A stretch of 36,076 nucleotides of DNA from Chlorobiota bacterium (GCA_021296135.1 JAGWAZ010000035.1:1-36076); one strand, 5' to 3'; shown: positions 1-9,618, counted from the stretch's first letter. The notes: generated by a model not told the origin, from the sequence alone. A program made the numbers and translations.

Positions 1-17
1 TTTTTCTGTTCCATTTG

Positions 18-67
18 CTGTGTCATAGTTTAATGAAGATGAACAATTATCTATGACACAGTTTTTT
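18..67 (+). terminator. Hairpin terminator of an upstream gene
   Basis: An 11-bp perfect inverted repeat, CTGTGTCATAG at 18-28 and CTATGACACAG at 51-61, is followed directly by six T. The loop of 22 nt is longer than usual. It probably ends a transcription unit lying before the window and separates it from dnaX. The reading strand is inferred from the T run; the left side also begins with a T run (1-5), which read on the other strand is a short A run. Confidence 0.55.
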
Positions 68-143
68 GAACACCCTCTAAGTCCTATTCCTTCTTCGTAA
101 CTTCGTTCCACCTACATTTTTCATTCATCAAAAGCCACAAGGC

Positions 144-1982
144 ATGGCCGGTACACGCGACTACCAGGTAACAGCGCGCAAATGGCGACCAACCGTGTTC
201 AGTTCTGTTGTTGGTCAGGATCACGTCACTCAGACGTTGAGGAATGCGATCGCAAACGATCGGCTTCACCATGCGTATCTTTTGAGTGGACCACGTGGCG
301 TCGGCAAGACCACAACGGCACGCATCCTGGCAAAAGCACTGAATTGCACGAACCCGAGTGAAGAACAGGAGCCATGTAATACCTGTGAGTCGTGCGTTTC
401 GATCACTGAAGGACGTTCACTGGACGTGGTGGAGATAGATGGTGCATCGAACAACTCGGTTGAAGATGTACGGATGCTTCGTGAGAACGCCAAGTATCCG
501 CCCGTAAACGGCCTATACAAACTCTATATTATTGATGAAGTTCACATGCTCTCGACCAGTGCGTTCAACGCTCTGTTGAAGACGCTGGAGGAGCCTCCAA
601 AGCATCTGATCTTTGTTTTCGCTACAACTGAACCGCACAAAGTGCTTCCGACAATTCTCTCTCGCTGTCAACGCTTTGATTTCAGGCGTATGCAGATAGA
701 GGACATTGTCTCTCGATTGAGCCTTATCGCCCGGAAGGAGGGGATGAACCCGGAGGAAGATGCGCTGGTGATAATCGCCCGAAAAGGGGACGGTTCGATG
801 CGGGATGCGGAGTCGATTTTTGACCAGGTGACCTCGTTCTGTGGGCCAAACTTTACCGATGATCACGTCAACGAAGCATTGAACCTGATAGACCAGGAGT
901 TCTTTTTCTGCATCACAACGATGATGTGGGAACATCAGCCGGCTGAGGCCTTCGAGATTGTCGAGTATATCATGCGAGCTGGTTATGATCCCGGAGAATT
1001 TCTTCTCGGGCTGGCTGAACATTTTCGCAATATGCTTTCAGTGATGACAACCGCTTCCCCACGGCTAATCGAGACTACCGGAGCAATTCGTGAACGCTAC
1101 CAGGTCGATTCAGGAAAGTTTGAGCAGGGAGACATAATTCGTGCACTCCATCTGACGCTCGGTGTGCAAAGCGCTATCCGTTCGGCATCGCAACCACGAC
1201 TGCGTCTCGAGCTTCTTTTGATTCAGCTTGCAGTTATGGATTCGACTATCAGCCTTGAAGAGCTTCTTGAGAACATTAAAGGAATTCCTGATGGAGTGGA
1301 ACCTAGTCAGACTCTCAGCGCTTCATCGCCAACTACTCCCTCTGCTTCCTCCGGCCAGCAAGACAGTGAGGCCAAGAAGAGTGAGCCAAGCCCTTCGGAA
1401 GCTGAAGACACATCATCGAATGGAAGCGAATCTCCGCAGGCTTCACTTCTCAGAGAGAGTCGCGAATCTGGTGAATTGAAGAATTTCTCTTCTCGACTCA
1501 AAGAATTTCCAACGAGTACGACTGTTCGATCAATTCCGCCATCAATGATCAATGACGGATCGATGGCCAATCATGATAAGAACACCAATCAACAGTCTAC
1601 GGTCGCGGTCAGTATGTCGATCGATAAAGTCCGTTCTCAGTGGAATAGCTTTCTTGCTTCTTATTCCGAGAAGATGGGATTGATGTATGCACTTCATCCT
1701 GCTGCTCCGGGTGAGTTGCAGGGAAACGTTTTACAACTTTATGTCGAGAACGAGCGACAGAGAGATTTGATTGAGCAGTACAAGCATGATATCACGCAGT
1801 CGATTCAATCATTCTTTAACCAACCCTTGATTGTTGAAGGAGTGATCGGAATCCCTCCCACCTCAAAATCGAATGGGAGTGGGGTGAAAGCACACACCGG
1901 TGAAGCAACGGTTGACGGGGAGTATGAGGATCACCCGTTTATCAAGGGGATTGTTGAACTCCTTGGCGCCGTAAAAATCTGA
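144..1982 (+). CDS. dnaX: DNA polymerase III subunit gamma/tau
   Basis: This is the AAA+ ATPase of the clamp loader, which opens the sliding clamp and loads it at primed sites during replication. A Walker A motif GPRGVGKTT has its lysine at residue 55. Four zinc-ligand cysteines sit at 68, 78, 81 and 84. A DEVH Walker B begins at 131 and the arginine-finger SRC motif is at 173-175. Residues about 385-500 are a Ser/Pro/Glu-rich linker, and a folded C-terminal region follows, as in tau-type proteins. At 612 aa it is full length for tau. I saw no convincing A-AAA-AAG slippery site with a following stem, so a gamma product by frameshifting is not supported. The ATG at 144 gives the normal family N-terminus. 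It is a separate unit from the dcw cluster because a terminator follows it. Confidence 0.97.
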   Translation: MAGTRDYQVTARKWRPTVFSSVVGQDHVTQTLRNAIANDRLHHAYLLSGPRGVGKTTTARILAKALNCTNPSEEQEPCNTCESCVSITEGRSLDVVEIDGASNNSVEDVRMLRENAKYPPVNGLYKLYIIDEVHMLSTSAFNALLKTLEEPPKHLIFVFATTEPHKVLPTILSRCQRFDFRRMQIEDIVSRLSLIARKEGMNPEEDALVIIARKGDGSMRDAESIFDQVTSFCGPNFTDDHVNEALNLIDQEFFFCITTMMWEHQPAEAFEIVEYIMRAGYDPGEFLLGLAEHFRNMLSVMTTASPRLIETTGAIRERYQVDSGKFEQGDIIRALHLTLGVQSAIRSASQPRLRLELLLIQLAVMDSTISLEELLENIKGIPDGVEPSQTLSASSPTTPSASSGQQDSEAKKSEPSPSEAEDTSSNGSESPQASLLRESRESGELKNFSSRLKEFPTSTTVRSIPPSMINDGSMANHDKNTNQQSTVAVSMSIDKVRSQWNSFLASYSEKMGLMYALHPAAPGELQGNVLQLYVENERQRDLIEQYKHDITQSIQSFFNQPLIVEGVIGIPPTSKSNGSGVKAHTGEATVDGEYEDHPFIKGIVELLGAVKI

Positions 1983-2010
1983 ATAATAGGACATACCGAA
2001 TTCTACTCGC

Positions 2011-2053
2011 AAAGCATGGCCTCCGTCCTCCGGAGCCATGCTTTTTCTTTTTT
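2011..2053 (+). terminator. Rho-independent terminator after dnaX
   Basis: AAAGCATGGC-C-TCCG pairs with CGGAGCCATGCTTT across a short loop, with a single bulged C, and the descending arm runs into a TTTTTCTTTTTT tract. It lies 29 nt after the dnaX stop and isolates dnaX from mraZ. Confidence 0.85.
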
Positions 2054-2284
2054 CGCATTCCCACTTAGTGAAAAGATTTTTAATGTTTTCGTAGTGATTA
2101 CCAGAATTGGGAAGATTCTCAGCTCTCAGATTGAGTTACGTGAATAAGGAATAACGGCGATAGGGTTTGCTATAACGCTTAAAACTTTACAGAAAGACCG
2201 ATTTTCCATATTAGGAAAATGAAATGTAAAATATTAATACATAAGTCGAACACGACAAACGAAATCATAATTTTCACACTCCTG

Positions 2285-2321
2285 GTGGGGAAAAGTGGGG
2301 AAGGATGCTATACAGGTGGGG
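2285..2321 (+). promoter_or_regulatory. MraZ box array (three GTGGGG repeats)
   Basis: Direct repeats GTGGGG occur at 2285-2290, 2295-2300 and 2316-2321, spaced 10 and 21 bp, so all lie on about the same DNA face. MraZ of other bacteria binds arrays of TGGGN or GTGGG-like repeats with about 10-bp period before its own gene and represses the dcw operon. The array lies 38-74 nt before the mraZ ATG at 2359. No clear -35/-10 pair was found; CATAAT at 2266-2271 is a possible -10. Function is inferred from position and motif. Confidence 0.7.
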
Positions 2322-2358
2322 AGAACGGTACAGAGCGATTAGTTTGAACGCTGAAGTC

Positions 2359-2817
2359 ATGTCGTTTTTCAAGGGACGCGAAAATTATTCGGTGGATGAT
2401 AAGGGTCGTGTTGCGATCCCAGCGAAGATGCGCAAGAGCATGTCGCCGGAGGCTGCCGATACCTTTGTTGTTACCCGAGGGCCGGATGAAGATCCCTGTA
2501 TCTACGTTTACCCGCTCGACGAATGGAAGAAGATGGAAGCGCAGTTGGCTGGGCTTAATCAATACAACGGTCGCGACCTGTTCTTCGTTCGCACTCTTCT
2601 TTATTGGGCCGATGAATTAGCGCTGGATAAACAACACCGTGTAATGATTCCGAAAGCTCTTCTTGAGTTTGCCAAGATCGACAAGAATGCGTTGATCATC
2701 GGCGCTATGGACCATATCGAAATCTGGAACCCGGAGATCTTTGACAGTTATCTAAACAAGCGGGATGAATCGTATGCCGATGTAGCCGAGAGAGTGATGG
2801 GAGGAAGGCTTCTATAA
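2359..2817 (+). CDS. mraZ: Transcriptional regulator MraZ
   Basis: First gene of the dcw cluster: a ring-forming DNA-binding protein of the SpoVT/AbrB type that in other bacteria represses its own operon. Two tandem half-domains are visible, each with the D-K-x-x-R-V-x-I-P core: DKGRVAIPAK near the start and DKQHRVMIPK in the second half. The ORF track opens at 2305, but that start would put the third GTGGGG box inside the gene and add 18 residues not seen in the family. The ATG at 2359 gives the typical MSFFKG opening and 152 aa, the usual length. The SD before it is weak. rsmH follows after 19 nt. Confidence 0.95.
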   Translation: MSFFKGRENYSVDDKGRVAIPAKMRKSMSPEAADTFVVTRGPDEDPCIYVYPLDEWKKMEAQLAGLNQYNGRDLFFVRTLLYWADELALDKQHRVMIPKALLEFAKIDKNALIIGAMDHIEIWNPEIFDSYLNKRDESYADVAERVMGGRLL

Positions 2818-2836
2818 GCCCTTCGACTAAAGTGAA

Positions 2837-3772
2837 GTGGAGAAGCCATATCACATACCGGTCATGCTCCGCGAAGTTCTTGACAGACTGAAGATTTATC
2901 CTGAAGGAACATACTTCGATGGGACGCTTGGAGGGGGAGGGCATACAGAGGGTATTCTTCAGAGACTTGGAGCTCATGGCAGAGTGATCGCATGCGATGC
3001 TGATCCGGTTACAATCACACGAGCACAGCAGAGGTTTGCTAACGAACCACGACTACAGATTCGCCATGGATACTTCTATGCTGTTTGTCAGGAACTCTGC
3101 GATGAAAACGTAACGCTCACAGGAGTTCTTCTTGACCTCGGTGTTTCAAGTCGCCAACTCGATTCAGATCAGATTGGATTGAGTTATCGCGAAGAGATGC
3201 CGCTCGATATGAGATTTGATCCGGGAGAACGAGATCAGTCGGCGGCCGATATCATCAATAACTATTCGCCGGAAGACTTGGCGACGCTTTTCAGAACCTA
3301 TGGTGAGGAACCGGCAGCATGGAAGATCGCTCAGGCAATCGGCGCAGGCCGAATTGTCAAACCGATCAGTACAACGAAAGAGTTGCGAGAGATCATTGAA
3401 GAAGTGATTCCGGGACGATTCCTGATCAAAACGCTGTCGCGAGTCTTTCAGGCGTTGCGGATTGCCGTTAACAATGAGTTGGAAGAGCTCGAGCAAGGGC
3501 TTGGCTGCTTTATAGACCGACTTGAGGTCGGAGGAAGGTTGACAATTCTGACGTACCACTCGTTGGAGGATCGAATTGTGAAACAAAAGTTTCGGGTGGA
3601 GGAGAAAGGGTGTGAATGCCCACCCAGAATTCCAGAGTGTGTATGCGGCAACGTGGCTCGTTTGCGGATGATTCCACGAAAGCCGATTCGACCAAGTCAC
3701 GATGAAGTAAGGAAGAACCCAAGAGCACGTAGCGCAAAGCTCAGGATAGCAGAAAAAATTGTTGAGAAGTGA
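2837..3772 (+). CDS. rsmH: 16S rRNA (cytosine(1402)-N(4))-methyltransferase
   Basis: RsmH (MraW) transfers a methyl group from SAM to N4 of C1402 in 16S rRNA and is a standard dcw member. The start is GTG at 2837, chosen because it gives the family N-terminus YHIPVMLREVL. The SAM-binding glycine-rich loop GTLGGGGHTEG lies near residue 31, LDLGVSSRQLD follows, and the HSLEDRIVK segment is in the C-terminal half. A CxCP...CxC cysteine group (CECPPRIPECVC) near the C-terminus is also typical of the family. The 311-aa length is normal. A 54-nt spacer without a gene follows before ftsL. Confidence 0.97.
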   Translation: MEKPYHIPVMLREVLDRLKIYPEGTYFDGTLGGGGHTEGILQRLGAHGRVIACDADPVTITRAQQRFANEPRLQIRHGYFYAVCQELCDENVTLTGVLLDLGVSSRQLDSDQIGLSYREEMPLDMRFDPGERDQSAADIINNYSPEDLATLFRTYGEEPAAWKIAQAIGAGRIVKPISTTKELREIIEEVIPGRFLIKTLSRVFQALRIAVNNELEELEQGLGCFIDRLEVGGRLTILTYHSLEDRIVKQKFRVEEKGCECPPRIPECVCGNVARLRMIPRKPIRPSHDEVRKNPRARSAKLRIAEKIVEK

Positions 3773-3826
3773 TGTGAGAGGAAAACGTAATACCAGGAAG
3801 CTCGAAGACAGAAACTATTAAGGCAG

Positions 3827-4231
3827 ATGCAGGCAGTACGGGAACGAAAACGAGTAGCGCAAAAATCTGCTAAGAGAGGAGCCTCACCTCGTTCTTCTCG
3901 TCAGACAGAACTGATGCTTGAGGCAGAGCCTCCGCAACGATCGTTCCTTAGTCGTTGGAGTGCTGCCGGATTGATCTTGGTAGCTGCGGCCCTTGCGGTT
4001 CTCTTCGTTGCCAATGCAATTCACGTTAACGAATTGCTCAGAGGAGTGACCTCGGTAGAAGCAGAACGGGATGCTGTGAAAAGAGAGAACGAAGGGCTTC
4101 GGGCTGAGTTAACACGGCTGATGTCAGTGGATCAGATCACTGAGAGGGCAACTGGTATTGGCATGATTCAGCCGGAGAAGCCGCCAAAAGCATTGTCGTT
4201 ACGCAATAGTGAACTACAGGTAAATCCATAG
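3827..4231 (+). CDS. ftsL: Cell division protein FtsL-like (bitopic)
   Basis: A 134-aa bitopic protein in the ftsL position between rsmH and ftsI. It has a basic cytoplasmic N-terminus (about residues 1-43), one transmembrane segment at about 44-65, and a periplasmic helix rich in Glu, Arg and Leu (about 70-105) likely to form a coiled coil. FtsL joins FtsB/DivIC and FtsQ in the complex that activates FtsWI. FtsL sequences are poorly conserved, so the call rests on position, size and topology. It ends in TAG, which matters for the murD stop discussed elsewhere. Confidence 0.85.
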   Translation: MQAVRERKRVAQKSAKRGASPRSSRQTELMLEAEPPQRSFLSRWSAAGLILVAAALAVLFVANAIHVNELLRGVTSVEAERDAVKRENEGLRAELTRLMSVDQITERATGIGMIQPEKPPKALSLRNSELQVNP

Positions 4232-4295
4232 AGAAACATCGTTAAGGCTCTGAACGTTTGAGTCGAAACAAGTCGAGCACAGAGGTTGCAAGTCA

Positions 4296-6443
4296 GTGCC
4301 CGTCATTACCGAACACCATACCGAATATGCACCAACCCGTCCTCGTCCATCACACAAAGGACGATGGAGGCTTTATGCGGTCGGTATCCTTTTTGCCTTG
4401 GCGATGGCAGGAGTTATCGCACGCCTTTTTGTTCTTCAGGTGGTAAAGGGTGAGGAGTATGCAGAGCTTGCCCAGAAGCAGTATGAATCCAAAGCTCCGC
4501 TTCAAGCAGATCGAGGTACAATCCTTGATCGCAACGGTACCCTTCTTGCGACAAATATTCCTGCTCTTTCCTTTGCAGTTGATCCAAATCACATTGAGGA
4601 ACCTGAGATTCTTGCAGAGGCATTTGCCGAATCGTTTGGTGGTGACGTTGCTCTCTGGCGAAAGAAGATTGCTGCTGAGAATACCTCCTTCGTCTGGATC
4701 AAGCGCAAGGTTGTTGGTGAAGCGATCAACCGAATGAAAGAAATTGATGACGCCGGCCTTATCACGATCTCAGAGCCACTTCGTCGGTTTGAGTACGGAT
4801 CGTATGGAGCACAGGTTGTAGGCTGTGTAAACCTTGATAACGATGGACTAAGTGGTGTGGAACTCTTCTACAATACGTCATTGCGTGGTCTGGACGGCTA
4901 TATGGTTATGCAGCGGGATGCCCTCGGTCGGCGGCGTCCTGATATTGATCTTCCTCTTGTAGATCCGCAACATGGGGAGAACCTGCAACTGACGATTGAT
5001 ATCATCATACAGAGCATTGTTGAAGACGAGTTGGCGCGTGGTATCAAGTCGGCGGATGCAACCACAGGAACGGCTCTTGCCCTTGATCCAAGGACCGGTG
5101 AAATCCTTGCAATGGCGAGTCTCCCTTCGTTCGATCCAAATACTCCGGGTGCTGCCGAGCAATCAAATTTCCATCCACGGGGCATAACCAATACCTACGA
5201 GCCAGGGTCAACGATCAAGGGAATTATCGCAGCTGCTGCTCTCGAGGAAGGCCTGATAAGTCCTGATGAATTGATCGACGGAGAGGGTGGAGAGTATCAT
5301 CTCACTGACGACTATGTTATCCGCGACGATCACCCTCTTGGGTTGGTCAGCTTTGCTGATGCGTTCCGATGGTCGAGCAACATCATCTTTGCCAAGGTCG
5401 CCGGACGACTCGATCGGTCAACGTTCTACAAGTATGTCCGCGATTTCGGATTCGGTGTATCAACAGGGATTGATCTTCCAGGTGAGGTTCGGGGAGAGGT
5501 GAAGAAACCGGAAGAGTTCAGTGAGGGGACACAGGAGTTTATGGCCTATGGTTATCAGATTGCAGTAACTCCACTACAGCTTGCAGTAGCCTATGCGGCG
5601 ATAGCTAACGGAGGCGTAATCGTGCGGCCACATATTCTCAAGGGTAAAATTACCACTAATGGCGGTCTGCTTGAAGAGACTGAGTCTCAGGGCGTTCGTC
5701 GCGTTATCAGTGAAGAGACAGCAGCAACTATTTGCCGGATGCTGATAGATGTTGTTGAGAACGGAACAGGGCGAATAGCACAAACAACGAGTATTCCGGT
5801 TGCGGGTAAAACCGGTACTGCTCAAATACTTCACGAAGGGAGTTATGGGAACCAGCGCTATAACGCCTCCTTTATTGGATTCTTCCCGGCTGATGACCCG
5901 GAGGTCGTACTGCTTGTTCTTTTGAGCGAGCCAAAGAACGGTTACTACGGAGGCCGGGTTGCCGCTCCGATCTTCTCATCAATTGCAAAGCGGGTAATCA
6001 ACGTAACAATGGTCAATCGTGAACCTGAACTGCTGCAAGTGATCGATGAGACTGAAGATAGCAACCCTGTCGAGAGTGTTGAGGCGATCATTGTTCCTGA
6101 TATGCGTGGCCTGGATAATGATGCAGCAATTCGCATGGCACTATCCTGCCGTCTGAAAACTTCGATGCAAGGAATGGGGAAGAGAGTGTTAGCCCAGCAT
6201 CCTGCCCCAGGAGAGCCGATAAACAGAGGGGAGGTGATCTATCTGAATTTTGGTGACTCAGCAAGAATGCATGTCGTGCCTGATGTTCGTGGAATGACAA
6301 CGCGTCGTGCTCTTGCTGTGCTGAACGAATACCGATTGCAGCCAAGTATAGTCGGAACTACCGGTGGAGTGATTGGGGAGCAGCGTCCGCTGCCCGGTAC
6401 TCGGGTGAGCCGGAATGAGCACATCAGACTGCAATGTCAGTGA
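4296..6443 (+). CDS. ftsI: Septal peptidoglycan transpeptidase FtsI (PBP) with PASTA domains
   Basis: Class B penicillin-binding protein that cross-links septal peptidoglycan in the periplasm together with FtsW. Start GTG at 4296, with AGAGG ten nt upstream. One TM helix lies at about residues 28-48, then the PBP dimerisation domain (RGTILDRNG motif). The transpeptidase domain has the catalytic SxxK serine at 305 (STIK), the SxN motif at 360-362 (SSN) and KTGT with lysine 505. Two PASTA domains close the protein (about 600-655 and 661-715), each beginning VPD-M/V-RG. At 715 aa it fits the PASTA-bearing FtsI/SpoVD type. A 104-nt spacer with a hairpin separates it from murE. Confidence 0.96.
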   Translation: MPVITEHHTEYAPTRPRPSHKGRWRLYAVGILFALAMAGVIARLFVLQVVKGEEYAELAQKQYESKAPLQADRGTILDRNGTLLATNIPALSFAVDPNHIEEPEILAEAFAESFGGDVALWRKKIAAENTSFVWIKRKVVGEAINRMKEIDDAGLITISEPLRRFEYGSYGAQVVGCVNLDNDGLSGVELFYNTSLRGLDGYMVMQRDALGRRRPDIDLPLVDPQHGENLQLTIDIIIQSIVEDELARGIKSADATTGTALALDPRTGEILAMASLPSFDPNTPGAAEQSNFHPRGITNTYEPGSTIKGIIAAAALEEGLISPDELIDGEGGEYHLTDDYVIRDDHPLGLVSFADAFRWSSNIIFAKVAGRLDRSTFYKYVRDFGFGVSTGIDLPGEVRGEVKKPEEFSEGTQEFMAYGYQIAVTPLQLAVAYAAIANGGVIVRPHILKGKITTNGGLLEETESQGVRRVISEETAATICRMLIDVVENGTGRIAQTTSIPVAGKTGTAQILHEGSYGNQRYNASFIGFFPADDPEVVLLVLLSEPKNGYYGGRVAAPIFSSIAKRVINVTMVNREPELLQVIDETEDSNPVESVEAIIVPDMRGLDNDAAIRMALSCRLKTSMQGMGKRVLAQHPAPGEPINRGEVIYLNFGDSARMHVVPDVRGMTTRRALAVLNEYRLQPSIVGTTGGVIGEQRPLPGTRVSRNEHIRLQCQ

Positions 6444-6478
6444 AAGCTGGTTTCAGCATTGCCGATACACTTCCCTAT

Positions 6479-6501
6479 GCCCCCCTCCGAAGTGGAGGGC
6501 A
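6479..6501 (+). repeat. Short hairpin between ftsI and murE
   Basis: The spacer holds a small inverted repeat, CCCTCC-GAAGT-GGAGGG, with no T run after it, followed by a weaker GCCG/CGGC pairing. It is not a convincing terminator. It could be a decayed dispersed repeat or an mRNA structure. Confidence 0.4.
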
Positions 6502-6547
6502 ATTGAAAGCGTAGTGCCGTTAGAGGCGGCAAAGTAGCATAAAGAAG

Positions 6548-8098
6548 TTGGCAGATAACAAGAGAGTCTGGACAGACAACTTTAAGACACGAACAGTGAA
6601 GTCTCTTACATCCATAATCTCAATTCTGACTGAGGTCATCGCGATACGGGGTGCTGTAGAGAAGAATGTGAGCGCTATCAGATATGATAGCCGGGTTGTG
6701 GAGCCGGGAGATCTTTTTGTGGCCGTTAACGGTCCTGATGACCAGGCCCTCGGATTTGTTGACGCAGCTCTTACTGCCGGAGCTGAAGCAATTCTTCTCG
6801 ATGATCCGACACACATGCCTGAGAGGACCAACGGAGCAACCTGGATTCTTGTACGGGATGCTCGCCGAGCTATGGCTGAGGCTTCGGCATATATGTTCAA
6901 TTACCCGATGCACGACATGGTGCTTTATGGGGTTACGGGAACAAATGGAAAGACAACAACTGCTCATGTTTTACAATTTCTTTTGAATGGAACTGGTGAG
7001 ACTACCGGCATGATCGGAACGCTTGGAAAGACTATTGAGGGCACAACTCCAACCGGTTATACAACTCCCGAATCACCCGAACTGATAGGGATCCTGGGAG
7101 AAATGAAAAAGGCAGGAATGACGAGCGTTGTGATGGAGATCTCCTCACATGCTCTGACTCTCAAACGGGTTGAAGGTCTCTGTTTTTCTGGCGGAATCTT
7201 CACCAATATCGCGCAAGACCATCTCGATTTTCATACAACATTTGAGGACTATCTCGATGCAAAGAAAAGCTTCTTTGACAGACTCGACTTACACGCACAT
7301 GCAGTGGTCAACATCGACGACCTATACGGAGCCGGAATGGCACGCGACAGTAATGCCGCAATCGTTCGATATGGATACGGCAGAGATGCCGATCTCCGCA
7401 TCAGTGACACAAACCTCGATTCCAACGGCTCCTCATGGGTCGTAACCTTCTCTGATGCCTTTGGAGGTGGGGTCTTGACGCTCGAGTCGACGCTGTTGGG
7501 AAACTTCAACGTAATGAACATTACGGCGGCCTGTGGAATGGTAATTGCAGCCGGAATTGACCGGCAAAGGTTGCCGTCGCTGGTCTCATCACTGAAGCCG
7601 GTGCCTGGACGTATGGAGACAATCAGTCTGAGGAATGGTGCAACCGCTGTTGTGGATTATGCCCATACGCCGGACGCGCTGGAAAGTTTGTTGAAAACTA
7701 CCAGAGAGTTCCATCGCAAAGGAAAGCTGATTCTGGTCTTTGGTTGTGGGGGGGATCGTGATCGAGGCAAAAGACCGTTGATGGGGAGAATTGCTTCGGA
7801 CTTATCAGATACTATTTACGTTACCTCCGACAATCCTCGTAGTGAGGATCCGGAGACGATTATCAATGAGATCCTTGGGGGAATTGAAGGAGGGCCAACA
7901 AGAGTCAACCGGATAACCGATCGTCGAACGGCAATCGAGGCAGCCCTTTCCGAGACTACATCGGATGACATTCTGGTGGTCGCCGGAAAGGGACATGAGA
8001 CCTACCAGCTTGTTGGAGCCGAGAGACGCTATTTCGATGATCGTGAAGTCGTTCGAGGATGGCATGCAGAGGGGACTAATGGACGTGAACAGAATTAG
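6548..8098 (+). CDS. murE: UDP-MurNAc-tripeptide synthetase, meso-DAP-adding
   Basis: Cytoplasmic ATP-dependent Mur ligase that adds the third residue to UDP-MurNAc-L-Ala-D-Glu. The N-terminal domain has the YDSR motif, the ATP loop GTNGKTT has its lysine at 135, and the substrate motif TTPE follows. DNPR at residues 428-431 is the meso-diaminopimelate recognition motif, as opposed to DDPN in lysine enzymes, so the cell wall is probably DAP-type. The track start is TTG at 6548. It leaves an extra stretch of about 16 residues before the conserved N-terminus, so a GTG at 6596 is an alternative; neither has a strong SD. It ends in TAG, 11 nt before murF. Confidence 0.96.
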   Translation: MADNKRVWTDNFKTRTVKSLTSIISILTEVIAIRGAVEKNVSAIRYDSRVVEPGDLFVAVNGPDDQALGFVDAALTAGAEAILLDDPTHMPERTNGATWILVRDARRAMAEASAYMFNYPMHDMVLYGVTGTNGKTTTAHVLQFLLNGTGETTGMIGTLGKTIEGTTPTGYTTPESPELIGILGEMKKAGMTSVVMEISSHALTLKRVEGLCFSGGIFTNIAQDHLDFHTTFEDYLDAKKSFFDRLDLHAHAVVNIDDLYGAGMARDSNAAIVRYGYGRDADLRISDTNLDSNGSSWVVTFSDAFGGGVLTLESTLLGNFNVMNITAACGMVIAAGIDRQRLPSLVSSLKPVPGRMETISLRNGATAVVDYAHTPDALESLLKTTREFHRKGKLILVFGCGGDRDRGKRPLMGRIASDLSDTIYVTSDNPRSEDPETIINEILGGIEGGPTRVNRITDRRTAIEAALSETTSDDILVVAGKGHETYQLVGAERRYFDDREVVRGWHAEGTNGREQN

Positions 8099-8109
8099 TA
8101 CTCAGTCAA

Positions 8110-9567
8110 ATGAGAATTTCTACCATTCAACAGCTTCATGACATTCTTGGTGGTGAATATGCTGGCGCTGCTGCTTCACTTCGACGAGGGATCAAGGGAA
8201 TTTCTACCGACACACGTTCTTTGAAAAAAGGTGAGGCTTTCCTTGCAATCAAAGGAGAGAACTTTGATGGACATAACTTTTTGACGGAAGCTGTCCGAAA
8301 AGGAGCTTCTGTTGGGGTCGTTGAGCATGATTGGTATCTGGTCAACGCTCGGAAAAAGCTGAAGATGCCGTTAATAGTTGTGCGTGATACGCTCGATGCG
8401 TACGGACGTATTGCCCTTGCTCACAGAAGGTCTTTCAAGATTCCGATCATTGCAGTTGCTGGGTCAAGTGGTAAAACATCGACCAAGGAGATGATTTCCT
8501 CAGTGCTTGAGCAAAAGTTCAATGTGCTGAAGACCGAAAAAAACTTCAACAACAGGATCGGTGTTCCGGCAACCATTCTGAAGCTGACCAAAAGACATGA
8601 TGTTGCAGTGGTTGAAATCGGCACAAACATGCCGGGAGAAATCGGTGCTCTTTGCAGAGCTATTGAGCCGACACATGGTGTAATTACCAATATCGGGCAT
8701 GAGCATCTTGAACTGCTTCAGTCAATTGATGGTGTTGCTGAGGAGGAAGGAACATTGTTCAAATGGCTTACAGCGCATGGTGGTACTGGTTTTGTCAATC
8801 TCGATGATGATATCGTTAAGGCACTGGGGCAAGGACTTGCCAACCCCGTAACGTATAGCCGGACAAAGCGAGGAGATTATCAGGTGAAAGTGGGGCGATT
8901 GAACGAGGGAGGAGCTCCCGGTATTCAGGTTCTTTCTCATAAGCGGAAGAGCATCAAGCAAGTGAAAGCTCAGTTGAATACTCCAGGGAAGCATACTGCA
9001 TATAATGCTGCTGTTGCAGTGGCAGTAGGCGCAACGTTGGGGGTGCCGGCTACAAAGATCAGAAAAGGGCTTGAGGAGTATCGACCGGATGTTGATATAA
9101 GCCAGGGATATGCTCGACTGGCAATGATACGGCTTGAAGATGGTGGACGTATCCTCAACGATACATACAATGCAAATCCGGACTCGATGCGAGTTGCTCT
9201 TGAGACTCTTGCGGGGATCAAGATCAGCAAAAAAGGAAGTCGTATTGCGGTCCTTGCCGATATGGCAGAGTTGGGAACGTATGCTTCGGAAGAGCACCGT
9301 AAAGTTGGCGAGTTGATTGCAGAGATGGAGAAAATTGACGTGGCGATTTTCTTCGGTCGTCAAATGCGTTATGCATACGAAGCAATTGCTCTGGCAGATC
9401 AACCCGCTCGTGTTACCTCCTTCTTCTTCCGGAAGAAAGATAAACTGATTCACGTGCTGAATAACCTGCGAACATCCAAAGATATCGTCCTTGTCAAAGG
9501 CTCTCGAAGCATGAAGATGGAGGAAGTAGTCGAGGGAGTTATTACGGAAATCATAGGTCATCAGTAA
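8110..9567 (+). CDS. murF: UDP-MurNAc-tripeptide--D-Ala-D-Ala ligase
   Basis: The last cytoplasmic Mur ligase: it adds D-Ala-D-Ala to give UDP-MurNAc-pentapeptide, using ATP. The N-terminal STDTR segment, the P-loop GSSGKTSTKEM (lysine 122), the NFNNRIGVP segment and the MurF motif NDTYNANPDSM are present in the expected order. The 485-aa length is slightly above average. It starts at ATG 11 nt after murE, so the two are surely co-transcribed. No ddl gene is present in this cluster, so D-Ala-D-Ala must come from elsewhere in the genome. Confidence 0.97.
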   Translation: MRISTIQQLHDILGGEYAGAAASLRRGIKGISTDTRSLKKGEAFLAIKGENFDGHNFLTEAVRKGASVGVVEHDWYLVNARKKLKMPLIVVRDTLDAYGRIALAHRRSFKIPIIAVAGSSGKTSTKEMISSVLEQKFNVLKTEKNFNNRIGVPATILKLTKRHDVAVVEIGTNMPGEIGALCRAIEPTHGVITNIGHEHLELLQSIDGVAEEEGTLFKWLTAHGGTGFVNLDDDIVKALGQGLANPVTYSRTKRGDYQVKVGRLNEGGAPGIQVLSHKRKSIKQVKAQLNTPGKHTAYNAAVAVAVGATLGVPATKIRKGLEEYRPDVDISQGYARLAMIRLEDGGRILNDTYNANPDSMRVALETLAGIKISKKGSRIAVLADMAELGTYASEEHRKVGELIAEMEKIDVAIFFGRQMRYAYEAIALADQPARVTSFFFRKKDKLIHVLNNLRTSKDIVLVKGSRSMKMEEVVEGVITEIIGHQ

Positions 9568-9618
9568 ACAATGGTACAGGGCATTTTGAATTTTGAGTCC
9601 ATCATTTTGAGGTAATCC

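Noticed and set aside
144-1982. Programmed -1 frameshift in dnaX giving gamma
   Set aside because: No A-AAA-AAG slippery heptamer with a following stem-loop was seen at the domain 3 boundary.
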